From positions 496,001 to 560,000 of the forward strand of contig CAWJFT010000001.1 of the NCBI GenBank assembly GCA_963842235.1: 64,000 nucleotides of DNA, in the 5' to 3' direction. Below, piece by piece: positions 6,921 to 15,523 of the stretch. The first letter of the stretch is position 1, and each line of letters starts with the position of its first letter. This DNA comes from JACDAN01 sp963842235 (lineage in GTDB: Bacteria; Actinomycetota; Thermoleophilia; Gaiellales; Gaiellaceae). Both the position numbers and the translations under genes were made by a program. Below the pieces are notes generated by a model. The model ran no database searches. It was not told the DNA's origin and saw only the letters and a program-made list of their open reading frames with translations.

Positions 6921-8071
6921 GAGAGCGGCGTCCCCTTGAGGCAGCCCGCCCCGCCCGTCACGGCGCTGGGCGGCTGGAGTGCTGATTTGCCGCTGAACAT
7001 CAGCAGGACCTCGGCGTTCCGGTCGCTGTCGCCCGTAAATCCGAGCCGGCAGTAGATCGTCCGATCCGTCGAGGCCCGGAAGCGGAGCCAGCCGAGCTGG
7101 AAGATCTGCGCGGTGGACAGGTCGGTCGCCAGCGGGCTCACGAGCTCGTCTCCGATGAAGGGAAGCTTGAGAAACGTGCCCACGCCGACCATCTTCCCGA
7201 GGGTTGCCTGCAGGACCTGCTGCTGACGGCCGGTGCGGTTGAGGTCGTTCTCCGCAGGATTGAGGTCGTTCTTGCGGATCCGCGAGTAGATCAGCGCGCG
7301 CTTTCCATCCATCTTCTGCCGGCCGCGCCCGAAGCGCCAGCCTTGCCACCGCGCGCATTTCTGGGCGCTCAGGTAGGGGCACTCGTGCTTCGTGACGGCC
7401 GGCGAACGGACGTCCACCTCGATTCCCCCGAGGGCGTCGATCACGTCGCGAAACGCCGGGAAGTCCATGAGGATCACGTGGTTGACCTCGAAGCCCAGCG
7501 ACTCGCGAACAGTTCGGATCGCAAGCGACGGCCCGCCCAGCGGCAGCGCCGCGTTGATCTTGTCGTGCCCGTGCCCGGGAATGTCGACCTCGAGGTCGCG
7601 CGGGATCGAGAGGTACGACAGCGTGTGGTGCTCCGGGTCGGAACGGATCACCATGATCGAGTCCGCGAGCCTGTTTCCACGCCGCGTCGGGTGGCGCGAG
7701 TGATCGCTGCCGAGGACGAGGATCGTGCTCGGGTTCGAGAGCATCAGTCCGTCCTGGGCTACAAGCTGGGCCTTTGCGGAGTCCGAAAGGCGGTCGTTGG
7801 CCTTCTGCACCCCGCTGCGGACGGCGAGGTAGCCGGCGACTGTCCAGCCGATCAGGAGCAGGATGAGCACGCCGACGGTGAGCGCGGCGATGCGGCCGGG
7901 GCCGAAGCGGCGTTCGCGCTTGACCGGCCCAGGGCCGCGGTAGCGCTCAGGAGGGCGGCCGTCAGCGGTCCGCGGCGGCGGCTTCGGCCGCGGCTGCCGG
8001 GTCAGCGTCGGGACGCCGCCCTTGGCCCGGCCACCTTTGTAGACGCGATACGGCTTGTCTTCCCGGGCCAT
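6917..8071 (-). CDS. LytR-CpsA-Psr (LCP) family cell-wall glycopolymer ligase
   Basis: 384 residues: a basic, Pro-rich cytoplasmic tail (1-60), one membrane helix (about 62-85), then an extracytoplasmic LCP domain. Visible LCP features are ILVLGSDHSR, the conserved arginines in YLSIPRDLEVDIPGHG, the DKINAA motif, VNHVILMDFPAF, and the late YSRIRKNDLNPAENDLNRTGRQQQ segment. These enzymes transfer polyprenyl-linked glycopolymers such as arabinogalactan or teichoic acids to peptidoglycan. The start codon is 10 nt downstream of TACGAT on the minus strand, consistent with a leaderless transcript and a promoter shared with the divergent ROK kinase gene. Confidence 0.92.
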   Translation of the reverse strand: MAREDKPYRVYKGGRAKGGVPTLTRQPRPKPPPRTADGRPPERYRGPGPVKRERRFGPGRIAALTVGVLILLLIGWTVAGYLAVRSGVQKANDRLSDSAKAQLVAQDGLMLSNPSTILVLGSDHSRHPTRRGNRLADSIMVIRSDPEHHTLSYLSIPRDLEVDIPGHGHDKINAALPLGGPSLAIRTVRESLGFEVNHVILMDFPAFRDVIDALGGIEVDVRSPAVTKHECPYLSAQKCARWQGWRFGRGRQKMDGKRALIYSRIRKNDLNPAENDLNRTGRQQQVLQATLGKMVGVGTFLKLPFIGDELVSPLATDLSTAQIFQLGWLRFRASTDRTIYCRLGFTGDSDRNAEVLLMFSGKSALQPPSAVTGGAGCLKGTPLS

Positions 8072-8097
8072 CCGGCGGGGTATCGTAGCCGCCGCCT
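8072..8097. promoter_or_regulatory. Superimposed divergent -10 elements (LCP / ROK)
   Basis: Only 26 bp separate the divergent start codons. The heptamer TATCGTA at 8081-8087 reads TATCGT on the plus strand (11 nt before GTG 8098) and TACGAT on the minus strand (10 nt before ATG 8071). One AT-containing site would thus serve both leaderless genes, and the two initiation events should exclude each other. Confidence 0.5.
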
Positions 8098-9024
8098 GTG
8101 ACCGCCCAACGCGCTATCGGGGTCGACGTCGGGGGGACGAAGATCCTCGCGGGGGCCGTCGACCGGGAGGGCGCCGTCGTGAGACGCGAGGAACGGCGGA
8201 CAGAGGTCTCGTCCCAGGAGGAGCTCCTCGCCCAGCTGGACGACGTGGTCGAGACGCTTCTCGACGACGACATCGTCGCGCTCGGCTTCGGGCTTCCGTC
8301 GACGATCGATCAGCTCGCCGGTCGCGCGGTCTCGTCTGTGCACATCCCGCTCGCCGACGTCGATTTCCGCGACCGGATGGCCGAGCACTTTCGTCTTCCC
8401 GTCGCGATCGACAACGACGGCAACGCCGCCGCGATCGCCGAGTGGCAGCTGGGCGCGGGCCGGGGCGCGTCCAACGTCGTCCTGCTCACGCTCGGAACAG
8501 GGATCGGAGGCGGGCTCATTCTCGACGGCCGTCCGTATCGCGGGTCGGTCGGCGCCGCGGCGGAGCTCGGCCACATGGTCCTGGACTACGGCGGGATGGC
8601 CTGTGGCGGCGGCTGCAACGGCTTTGGGCATTTCGAGGTGCTCGCCTCGGGGCGCTCGGCCGACGTCGCGGCCCGGCAGCGTTTCGGGGAGGGAACCGCG
8701 CACACGTTGGTCGAGGCCGCCAAGAACGGCGACCAGGGTGCGACGGACGACATCGCCCAAATCGGACATTTCCTGGGGGCGGGGATCGCCTCGCTCGTGA
8801 ACATCTTCAATCCGGAGGTTGTCGTCCTCGGCGGCGGCTTCTCGGAGGCGGGCGAACTGCTGCTCGAGCCCGCGCGCGAGACGCTCGCGCGTGAGGCGTT
8901 GAAGCCGGCGCGAGATCTCGTCCGGATCGAGTGGGCACAGCTCGGCCCCGAGGCCGGGATGATCGGGGCCGCCCTGGTCGGGTTCGAGGGCCTCGACAGA
9001 GGCGGCCACGTGTCGCCGGGGTAG
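8098..9024 (+). CDS. ROK-family sugar kinase (glucokinase-like)
   Basis: 308 residues. The N-terminal phosphate loop GVDVGGTKILAG, the sugar-binding IDNDGNAAAIAEW with its catalytic aspartate, GTGIGGGLI, and the GH of ELGHMV are all present. The zinc motif is atypical: the usual CxCGxxGCxE reads CGGGCNGFGHFE, so one cysteine is replaced. This group usually phosphorylates glucose, but ROK members also use other hexoses. The GTG start is the only suitable one and has TATCGT 11 nt upstream. It ends 4 bp before rsmI. Confidence 0.9.
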   Translation: MTAQRAIGVDVGGTKILAGAVDREGAVVRREERRTEVSSQEELLAQLDDVVETLLDDDIVALGFGLPSTIDQLAGRAVSSVHIPLADVDFRDRMAEHFRLPVAIDNDGNAAAIAEWQLGAGRGASNVVLLTLGTGIGGGLILDGRPYRGSVGAAAELGHMVLDYGGMACGGGCNGFGHFEVLASGRSADVAARQRFGEGTAHTLVEAAKNGDQGATDDIAQIGHFLGAGIASLVNIFNPEVVVLGGGFSEAGELLLEPARETLAREALKPARDLVRIEWAQLGPEAGMIGAALVGFEGLDRGGHVSPG

Positions 9025-9028
9025 CTGC

Positions 9029-9832
9029 GTGCCCCTCGCCGTCTGCGCGACGCCGATCGGGAATCTCGAGGACGTGACGCTGCGGGTCCTGCGGGAGCTG
9101 GAGGAGGCCGATGTCGTCCTCTGCGAGGACACCCGCCACACCCGTCGGCTGCTGGAGCGGCACGGGATCGACGCCAAGCTCCTGAGCTATCACGAGCACA
9201 ACGAGGCGCAGCGGACCGCCGAAGTGCTGCCGCGCCTCGAGGCGGGCGAGCGCGTGGCTCTCGTGAGCGATGCGGGCTTGCCGGCGATCAGCGATCCCGG
9301 TGCGAGGTTGATCGCCGCTGCACGGGAGGCCGGCGTGCCCGTGACCGTGCTTCCTGGTCCGAGCGCGGTGGAGACGGCGCTCGTCGCGAGCGGTTTTGGC
9401 ACGGATCGGTTTCAGTTTCTTGGCTATTTGCCCCGGGGAGCCGGCGAGCGGCGTGCGCTGTGGGAGGACGTCGCCCGACGGCCCTGGGCGCTCGTGGCCT
9501 TCGAATCGCCGCAGCGCCTGGCGTCCTCGCTGGCGAGCCTCGCGGAGGTGCTCCCCGAGCGGTCGGTCGCCGTCTGTCGTGAGCTCACGAAGCGCTACGA
9601 AGAGGTCGTTCGCGGCTCGGCGAGCGAGGTGGCGGAGCGGTTTTTCGCCGGAACGAAGGGCGAGATCACGGTCGTGATCGGCCCGGCCGAGGTCGAGGCT
9701 GGGGACGAGGCCTTGGCAGTAGAGGCGGTGTCGGAGCTTGTCGGGGGCGGTCTCTCGCGGCGGTCGGCGGCAGACGTCGTGTCCCGGCTGACGGGCGTGT
9801 CGCGGAACCGCCTCTACCGCGGCTCTCTGTAG
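9029..9832 (+). CDS. rsmI: 16S rRNA 2'-O-ribose C1402 methyltransferase
   Basis: 267 residues of the tetrapyrrole-methylase fold. The start ATPIGNLEDVTLRVL and the following EDTRHTRRLLERHGI are signatures of RsmI, as are VSDAGLPAISDPGARLI and VLPGPSAVETALVASG. It methylates C1402 in the decoding centre using S-adenosylmethionine. The C-terminal part contains the usual LSRRSAADVVSRLTGVSRNRLY helix-turn-helix-like tail. GTG start, 4 bp behind the kinase gene. A promoter for the next gene follows immediately. Confidence 0.95.
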   Translation: MPLAVCATPIGNLEDVTLRVLRELEEADVVLCEDTRHTRRLLERHGIDAKLLSYHEHNEAQRTAEVLPRLEAGERVALVSDAGLPAISDPGARLIAAAREAGVPVTVLPGPSAVETALVASGFGTDRFQFLGYLPRGAGERRALWEDVARRPWALVAFESPQRLASSLASLAEVLPERSVAVCRELTKRYEEVVRGSASEVAERFFAGTKGEITVVIGPAEVEAGDEALAVEAVSELVGGGLSRRSAADVVSRLTGVSRNRLYRGSL

Positions 9833-9838
9833 CCACAT

Positions 9839-9867
9839 TTGACAACAGCCGACCGGCTTGCTACGGT
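9839..9867 (+). promoter_or_regulatory. SigA-type promoter for the M23 peptidase gene
   Basis: TTGACA at 9839-9844, 17 bp spacer, then TACGGT at 9862-9867. The predicted start of transcription falls on or next to the ATG at 9876, so the mRNA would be leaderless. This is the best full promoter in the window. Confidence 0.75.
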
Positions 9868-9875
9868 CGAACTCC

Positions 9876-11150
9876 ATGTTGACGAGAAAGACAACAGGAC
9901 TCGCGGGGCTGGTCGCCTTGCTGGCGTTCCTCTTCCCCGCGGCGGCCTGGGCCTGGACTTGGCCCGCGAACGGGTCGGTGCTGCGCGGCTTCGAGTTCGG
10001 AGGGCCGGAGTACCGCGAGCACGGTCATACGGGCATCGACATCGGCGCCGAGTCGGGGTTACCCGTGCACGCGCCCGCGGGCGGACGGGTCTCGTTTGCC
10101 GGCTGGCTGCCTGGGCACGGCCGCGCGGTGACGATCAGGACGTCGAACGACTACGCGGTAACGCTGCTCCATCTCGGCTCGATCGTGGTCAGCGCCGACG
10201 ATGGGGTCGCCGAGGGCGAGACGGTCGGGACGATCGGACCGAGCGGCGACGCCGAGGTGGACGGGCCGTATGTCCACCTCGGGGTACGGCGCGCGGACGA
10301 CCCGAAGGGATATCTCGACCCGCTGACACTGCTGCCGCCACGGCCGGCCACGGAGGTAGTCGTCCCGTCGGCACCGCCCGCGCCTGTTGCGCCTGCTCCG
10401 GTCGCTCCCGCGGCGAGCCCGACCCCGGTCGCCGTCGCCGGCGTCGACGACCCTCGCCCGGCGCCAACGGCTCGTTCTGCGCCGGTTGGGCGGGTGGCCG
10501 CCCCTCGGACGGCTCGTGCCAAGCCCGAGGTTCGAGTGACGACCCGGAAGCACTCAGCCTCCGGGAGGTCACCTCGCGCGCGAGCAGGTCACGCGGAGGC
10601 CAGGACGCCGAGGCCGGCCGAGCGGCCTGCGGGGCACGCCAGAGGCAAGCGGCTGCAACGAGCAGCGAGGCCGGCGGCCCGGCCCGTGCGGGAGCGTGCT
10701 ACACGTCCGAAGGCCGCGGTCCGAGTCGCGCCCGTCTCGACGCCTGCGCCTCAGCCCGCGGTCCCGGAGGAGGACGTGACCACTCCTGTCAGCGTCCCGG
10801 GAACGAAGCCGCCGTGGGCGCTGGCCGTTGCCGCCGTGCTCGCGCTCCTCGGCGCGGCGCTCCTCCGGCGAATGGCCCCGGGCGAGCCGGAGGGCGCTCG
10901 TAAGATGGATTCACCTTCCTCAGATGGAGCAGCCGCAGTTGCAACAACAACGGATCCTCATCGCGCCGGCATGGCCGTATGCGAACGGTCCGCGACACAT
11001 TGGGCACCTGGCGGGGTTCGGAGTGCCGGCGGACGTCTTCGCCCGCTACCACCGTCTACGCGGCAACCAGGTCCTCATGGTGAGCGGGACCGACGAGCAC
11101 GGCACGCCGATCATGGTCGCCGCCGACCAGGAGGGACGCTCGTACCGTGA
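9876..11150 (+). CDS. M23-family peptidoglycan endopeptidase with C-terminal membrane anchor
   Basis: 424 residues from ATG 9876, chosen because a good promoter places +1 there. A signal peptide (to about residue 26, AWA) is followed by an LytM/M23 domain: HGHTGIDIGAE carries the first zinc ligands and YVHLGV the last histidine. Then comes a long Ala/Pro/Arg-rich linker and a membrane helix (PPWALAVAAVLALLGAALL) at about 335-353. Such enzymes cut peptide cross-links in the cell wall. The reading frame does not stop after the helix but runs about 227 bp into metG in another frame, adding some 75 Arg/Gly-rich residues that look like shadow coding; the ancestral end was probably near 10,900. Confidence 0.83.
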   Translation: MLTRKTTGLAGLVALLAFLFPAAAWAWTWPANGSVLRGFEFGGPEYREHGHTGIDIGAESGLPVHAPAGGRVSFAGWLPGHGRAVTIRTSNDYAVTLLHLGSIVVSADDGVAEGETVGTIGPSGDAEVDGPYVHLGVRRADDPKGYLDPLTLLPPRPATEVVVPSAPPAPVAPAPVAPAASPTPVAVAGVDDPRPAPTARSAPVGRVAAPRTARAKPEVRVTTRKHSASGRSPRARAGHAEARTPRPAERPAGHARGKRLQRAARPAARPVRERATRPKAAVRVAPVSTPAPQPAVPEEDVTTPVSVPGTKPPWALAVAAVLALLGAALLRRMAPGEPEGARKMDSPSSDGAAAVATTTDPHRAGMAVCERSATHWAPGGVRSAGGRLRPLPPSTRQPGPHGERDRRARHADHGRRRPGGTLVP

Positions 11151-12738
11151 GACCGCCGACCTCTATAGCGGCGTCATCCGCGAGGACCTCCGGGATCTCG
11201 GGCTCACGTACGACCTGTTTACTCGCACGACAACACGAAATCACCATCGCGTGGTCCAGGACCTCTTTCGGACGCTGTACGAGAAGGGCTACATCTTCGA
11301 GGGCTCGATGCAGGTGGCGTTCTCGCAATCGACCGGCAACACGCTGCCCGATCGGTACATCGAGGGCACGTGCCCCTACTGCGGGTTCGAGAGCGCGCGC
11401 GGCGACCAGTGCGACAATTGCGGGCGTCAACTCGATCCAATCGACCTGATCAACCCCCGCTCGCGCCTGGACGGCCAGCCGCCGATCTTTCGCGACACGA
11501 ATCACCTGTTCCTCGATCTGCCGGCGTTCGCGGACCAGCTCCGCGAGTGGATCTCGGGGCAGAAGCACTGGCGTCCTAACGTCCGCAACTTCTCGGAGAA
11601 CCTGCTCGACGACCTGAAGCCGCGGCCGGTCACCCGCGATCTGGACTGGGGCGTCCGCATCCCGGTTCCGGGGTACGAGGAGGAGGAGCGCAAGCGGATC
11701 TACGTCTGGTTCGACGCCGTGATCGGCTACCTCTCCGCGAGCATCGAGTGGGCGACGACGACAGGCGACCCCGATGCATGGCGGCAGTGGTGGCAGAACC
11801 CGGAGTCACGTCACTACTACTTCATGGGGAAGGACAACGTCGCGTTCCACACGGTGATCTGGCCGAGCATCCTCCTGGGCTACGGCGAAGGAGGTGAGTA
11901 CGGCGCGGGCCGCGGCAAGCTCGTCCTTCCGTACGACGTCGTCTCGAGCGAGTACCTCACCATGGAGGGAAAGCAGTTCAGCACGAGCCGCAATGTCGTC
12001 ATCTACGTCCGCGACGTGCTGAGCCGCTACGACCCCGATGCGCTGCGGTTCGTCCTCACGATCGCGGGGCCCGAGACGCAGGACACGGACTTCACCTGGG
12101 CGGAGTTCGTCCGGAGGAACAACGACGAGCTCGTGGCGACCTGGGGGAACCTGGTCAACAGAACGCTCGTCAACGCCCACCGGAACTTCGAAAAGGTTCC
12201 CGAGCCGGGTGAGCTCACGCCCGAAGATCGCACGCTCCTCGACTTGGTCGAGCGGGCCTTCGACACGGTCGGTGCCGAGATCGAGGCTGCGCGTTTTCGG
12301 GCCGCCTTGACCGAGGCGCTTCGGGTCGCGCGCGAAGCCAACAGGTACCTGAACGACGCGGCGCCCTGGGCACTGATCGAAAGCGATCGGTCTCGAGCGG
12401 CCACGATCCTCTACGTCGCACTCCGCGTGGTGGACAGCCTGAAGACGCTGTTCACGCCGTTCCTTCCCTTCTCGTCGCAGCGTCTCCACGAGCTGCTCGG
12501 ATACGAGGGCTTCCTCGCCGGCCCGCTCGAGTTTCGCGAGGTCGACGAGGACGGCGAGACGCACATCGTGCTGACCGGCGATTACGAGTCCTGGGTCGGG
12601 TCGTGGGCGCCGAGCGAGCTTCCTCCCGGCCGCAAGCTCCAGGAGCCGAAGCCGCTGTTCAAGAAGCTCGACGCCGAGCAGGTCGTCGAGGACGAGCTCG
12701 CGCGGCTCGAGCAGGCCGCCGAAGCCGCATCTGCGTGA
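10924..12738 (+). CDS. metG: Methionyl-tRNA synthetase
   Basis: 604 residues from ATG 10924. Class I signatures: HIGH within PRHIGHLAGF (about residue 25) and the KMSKS loop in the variant form KQFSTSR (about residue 350). A zinc knuckle CPYCG...CDNCG sits at about 150-168. The protein ends with the anticodon-binding helical domain and has no C-terminal dimerisation OB fold, consistent with the short type. It charges initiator and elongator tRNA-Met. Its stop overlaps the start of tatD (GTGA). The upstream M23 gene runs into its first 227 bp in another frame. Confidence 0.95.
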   Translation: MEQPQLQQQRILIAPAWPYANGPRHIGHLAGFGVPADVFARYHRLRGNQVLMVSGTDEHGTPIMVAADQEGRSYRETADLYSGVIREDLRDLGLTYDLFTRTTTRNHHRVVQDLFRTLYEKGYIFEGSMQVAFSQSTGNTLPDRYIEGTCPYCGFESARGDQCDNCGRQLDPIDLINPRSRLDGQPPIFRDTNHLFLDLPAFADQLREWISGQKHWRPNVRNFSENLLDDLKPRPVTRDLDWGVRIPVPGYEEEERKRIYVWFDAVIGYLSASIEWATTTGDPDAWRQWWQNPESRHYYFMGKDNVAFHTVIWPSILLGYGEGGEYGAGRGKLVLPYDVVSSEYLTMEGKQFSTSRNVVIYVRDVLSRYDPDALRFVLTIAGPETQDTDFTWAEFVRRNNDELVATWGNLVNRTLVNAHRNFEKVPEPGELTPEDRTLLDLVERAFDTVGAEIEAARFRAALTEALRVAREANRYLNDAAPWALIESDRSRAATILYVALRVVDSLKTLFTPFLPFSSQRLHELLGYEGFLAGPLEFREVDEDGETHIVLTGDYESWVGSWAPSELPPGRKLQEPKPLFKKLDAEQVVEDELARLEQAAEAASA

Positions 12739-13469
12739 TCGACACCCACGCGCACCTGCACACGTGCGCCGATTCTCCGACCGAGCTGGTGGAACGAGCG
12801 CGCGCTGCGGGCGTCGACCGCATCCTCGAAGTCGGCGCCTGGCCGCAGTCGTGGACGGAGGTCGCCGAGTTCTGCGCGAACACCCCGGGCGTCGACCCCA
12901 TCCTCGGGATCCACCCGCACGAGGCCGGCGATGCCGACGCCGCCCAGCTCGACCGCCTGAGCGACCTCGCGCCCGTTGCGATCGGGGAGACGGGGCTGGA
13001 CTACTACCGCGATTACGCACCGCACGACGCGCAGCGCCAGCTCTTCCAGGCACACCTGGCGGCTGCGGAGGAGCTCGGCAAGCCGGTGGTCATTCACTGC
13101 CGCGCGGCCGATGCCGACGTGGCGCGCGCACTCGCCGACTTCGCGGGCACGGTCGTCCTGCACTGCTTCTCCTCGCCCGGCCTCCTCCAGCCGGCCCTCG
13201 ATCGCGGCTACTACGTCTCGTTTGCCGGGAATGTGACCTATCCGAACGCCTACGACCTCCGCGCCGCCGCACGGGCAATCCCGGCCGACCGGATCCTGGC
13301 CGAGACCGACTCGCCGTATCTGTCGCCGCAGGCCCGCCGGGGGCGTCCGAACGAGCCGGCGAACGTCGTCTACACGATCGCCTCGCTCGCCGAAACACGT
13401 GGGGAGGACGCGGACGAGCTGGCGGCTCGGATCGACGAGAACGCCTCCCGCGCGTTCGGCCTGGAATGA
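12735..13469 (+). CDS. tatD: TatD-family metal-dependent deoxyribonuclease
   Basis: 244 residues, amidohydrolase-like TIM barrel: DTHAHLHT at the N terminus (metal ligands), GETGLDYYRDYAPHD with the bridging glutamate, VIHCRAAD, and ETDSPYLSP with the catalytic aspartate. TatD enzymes are 3'-5' exonucleases and phosphodiesterases implicated in DNA repair and turnover. The GTG start overlaps the metG stop, and the stop overlaps the rsmA start (ATGA). The order metG-tatD-rsmA-ispE is a conserved actinobacterial operon. Confidence 0.94.
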   Translation: MIDTHAHLHTCADSPTELVERARAAGVDRILEVGAWPQSWTEVAEFCANTPGVDPILGIHPHEAGDADAAQLDRLSDLAPVAIGETGLDYYRDYAPHDAQRQLFQAHLAAAEELGKPVVIHCRAADADVARALADFAGTVVLHCFSSPGLLQPALDRGYYVSFAGNVTYPNAYDLRAAARAIPADRILAETDSPYLSPQARRGRPNEPANVVYTIASLAETRGEDADELAARIDENASRAFGLE

Positions 13470-14251
13470 CGCTTCCCACACCGAAGCGAGACCTCGGCCA
13501 GCACTTCCTCGTCGACGAGAACATCCTGGGAGTCATCGGCCGGCTGGCGGAGCTCGGCCCGGACGACGTGGCGCTCGAGGTCGGCCCCGGGCCAGGGGCT
13601 CTGACTGCCTACCTCGCCGACCGGGTCGCCGACGTCCATGCGATCGAGCTCGACCGACGGCTCGAGCCCTACCTGACCGAGCGATTCGGCGAGCGCTCCA
13701 ACGTCCACCTTCGCTTCATGGACGCGCTGTCGCTCGATCCCTCGGAGCTCGATCCGCCGCCGACCAAGCTCGTCTCCAACCTGCCCTACAACGTCGCCAC
13801 GCCGATCGTCGTCGAGAGCCTCGAGCGCTTCCCGACCATCGAGCTCTGGAGCGTGATGGTGCAGCGCGAGGTTGCTGACCGCTTCTTCGCGGAGCCGCGC
13901 ACGAAGTCCTACGGCGCCGTCTCCGTCCTTATTCAGCTTGCGACCGAACGAACCGGGTTCCATCCGGTCTCCCGAACCGTCTTCCGCCCGCAGCCGAACG
14001 TGGACTCGGCCCTGGTCGCGTTCCGGCGGCGCACACAGCCGCCCGCCGTGCCCTGGCTCGAGCTCAAGCGCATCGTCGAAGCGGCATTCGCCCACCGGCG
14101 AAAGCGGCTTCCCAATTCGCTGGAGCTGGCCGGCGTCGCCGGTCGTGAGCAAGCAGAGGCGGCGCTTGCCGGCATCGGCCGGACTGAGCGGGCCCGCGCG
14201 GAGGAGCTCGATCCGGAGGATTTCGTCCAGCTCGCCGCCGCGCTCGCATGA
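13466..14251 (+). CDS. rsmA: 16S rRNA A1518/A1519 N6-dimethyltransferase
   Basis: 261 residues. GQHFLVDENI is the family opening, EVGPGPGALT is the AdoMet-binding loop, ELDRRL follows motif II, and NLPYNVATP is the catalytic motif IV. It dimethylates two adjacent adenines in the 3' terminal helix of 16S rRNA (KsgA activity; loss gives kasugamycin resistance). Both ends overlap neighbours by 4 bp, so the operon is translationally coupled. Confidence 0.96.
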   Translation: MTLPTPKRDLGQHFLVDENILGVIGRLAELGPDDVALEVGPGPGALTAYLADRVADVHAIELDRRLEPYLTERFGERSNVHLRFMDALSLDPSELDPPPTKLVSNLPYNVATPIVVESLERFPTIELWSVMVQREVADRFFAEPRTKSYGAVSVLIQLATERTGFHPVSRTVFRPQPNVDSALVAFRRRTQPPAVPWLELKRIVEAAFAHRRKRLPNSLELAGVAGREQAEAALAGIGRTERARAEELDPEDFVQLAAALA

Positions 14252-15039
14252 CCGAGCTTCTCGCACCCGCGAAGATCAACCTCGCGCTCGTCGTGGGGCC
14301 CAAGCGGCCCGACGGCCGTCACGAGGTCGTCACGGTCCTGCAGCGCATCTCGCTCGCGGACCGCATCGCGCTCGAACCTGCGGACGAGCTCCAGGTCGAG
14401 GGTTTCGCCGAGGACACGATCGTCCGTCGGGCGCTCGAACAACTGGCCCAAACAGCCGACACCGCCCCGAACTGGCGGGTCACGATCGACAAGCAGATCC
14501 CCGTCGCCGCCGGTCTCGGCGGCGGGAGCTCCGACGCCGCCGCGGCGTTGCGGCTTGCGAACTGGACGCTCCGCCGTCCGCTGAACGACGGCGCCCTCCA
14601 AGACCTGGCAGCCCCGCTTGGCGCGGACATTCCGTTCTTCCTCACCTCCGGCCCGCAGCTCGCCGAGGGCGACGGAACCGAGCTGCAACCGTTACGGCTG
14701 CTCGAGGACTACTGGATCCTGCTGCTCCTCCCGCACGACGAGCGCAAGCAATCCACCGAGGCCGTGTATGACGCCTTCACGGGCGAGAAAGGTTTCGCCG
14801 AACGCCGGGCCGCGGTCCTCCGCGCGCTCGCGCTGGGCGACCTCGGCGCGCTGCCGCCCAACGATCTCGCCTCGTCGCTGCTCGCCGACGAGCTCCGCGC
14901 CCACGGCGCCTTCAGAGCCGACGTGTCGGGTGCGGGCCCCGCCGTATACGGCCTGTTCGCGGAGCAGGACGAGGCAGTGGCCGCCCACGCGGCGCTGGCC
15001 GGGCGGGGACCGAGCTGGATCACGGCACCTGCCTGGTAG
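14248..15039 (+). CDS. ispE: 4-diphosphocytidyl-2-C-methyl-D-erythritol kinase
   Basis: 263 residues of the GHMP kinase superfamily. LLAPAKINLALVVG opens the protein, VAAGLGGGSSDAAAAL is the ATP-binding glycine loop, and SGAGPAVYGLF is the C-terminal motif 3. It catalyses the ATP-dependent step of the MEP isoprenoid pathway. It is slightly shorter than the usual 280-300 residues, mainly at the C terminus. The start ATG overlaps the rsmA stop. Confidence 0.95.
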   Translation: MTELLAPAKINLALVVGPKRPDGRHEVVTVLQRISLADRIALEPADELQVEGFAEDTIVRRALEQLAQTADTAPNWRVTIDKQIPVAAGLGGGSSDAAAALRLANWTLRRPLNDGALQDLAAPLGADIPFFLTSGPQLAEGDGTELQPLRLLEDYWILLLLPHDERKQSTEAVYDAFTGEKGFAERRAAVLRALALGDLGALPPNDLASSLLADELRAHGAFRADVSGAGPAVYGLFAEQDEAVAAHAALAGRGPSWITAPAW

Positions 15040-15051
15040 CTTCAATCGCCG

Positions 15052-15408
15052 ATGCTCGAGCATCCAGTCCTCGAACACGGGACGACACGGTCTGATCGCT
15101 GGCTGCGCCGGTATCGGACCCGAATCGCGGTGTGGATCGCGATCGTCGAAGCGATCCTGCTCGTCTTCGGCGTGGTCAACCGCTGGGGCGCGCTGCTCGT
15201 GGCCGTCCTCGTGATCGTCGGCTACTTCGTGCTCGAGCCAAGGCTCCGCTCGCAGTTCTCGCGCGACGCGGTCTGGATCGCCGCGGTCTCGCAGGCGCTC
15301 GTTGCGCTGGTTCCGATCCTCGTCGTGCTCGTCGGCACGCTGGCGCTGATCGCCGTCGGCTTCCTGGCCGTCGTGGCGCTCGTGGTTCTCTTCGGCGACC
15401 GGCGATAG
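15052..15408 (+). CDS. Small membrane protein
   Basis: 118 residues with three or four hydrophobic segments: about 25-43, 45-60 (ALLVAVLVIVGYFVL) and a longer C-terminal hairpin at about 77-113. Charged N terminus. No known domain. ATG at 15052 with TAGCTT 9 nt upstream (15037-15042), so it may have its own leaderless transcript despite being only 12 bp after ispE. The tRNA-Gln gene follows 30 bp later. Confidence 0.7.
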   Translation: MLEHPVLEHGTTRSDRWLRRYRTRIAVWIAIVEAILLVFGVVNRWGALLVAVLVIVGYFVLEPRLRSQFSRDAVWIAAVSQALVALVPILVVLVGTLALIAVGFLAVVALVVLFGDRR

Positions 15409-15438
15409 ACTTTGGTGTGGTCGGCACCTTTCCAGCTT

Positions 15439-15512
15439 TGGGGCGTAGCCAAGTGGTAAGGCAACGGGTTTTGGTCCCGTGATCCCAGGTTCGAATCCTG
15501 GCGCCCCAGCCA
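15439..15512 (+). tRNA. tRNA-Gln (anticodon UUG)
   Basis: Acceptor TGGGGCG (15439-15445) pairs perfectly with CGCCCCA (15502-15508), followed by discriminator G and an encoded CCA. The anticodon arm ACGGG/CCCGT encloses TTTTGGT, which gives anticodon TTG, and the T arm contains GGTTCGAATCC. All four arms fold, with a D arm of AGCCAAGTGGTAAGGC type. Confidence 0.97.
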
Positions 15513-15523
15513 TCTAGAAGCCC

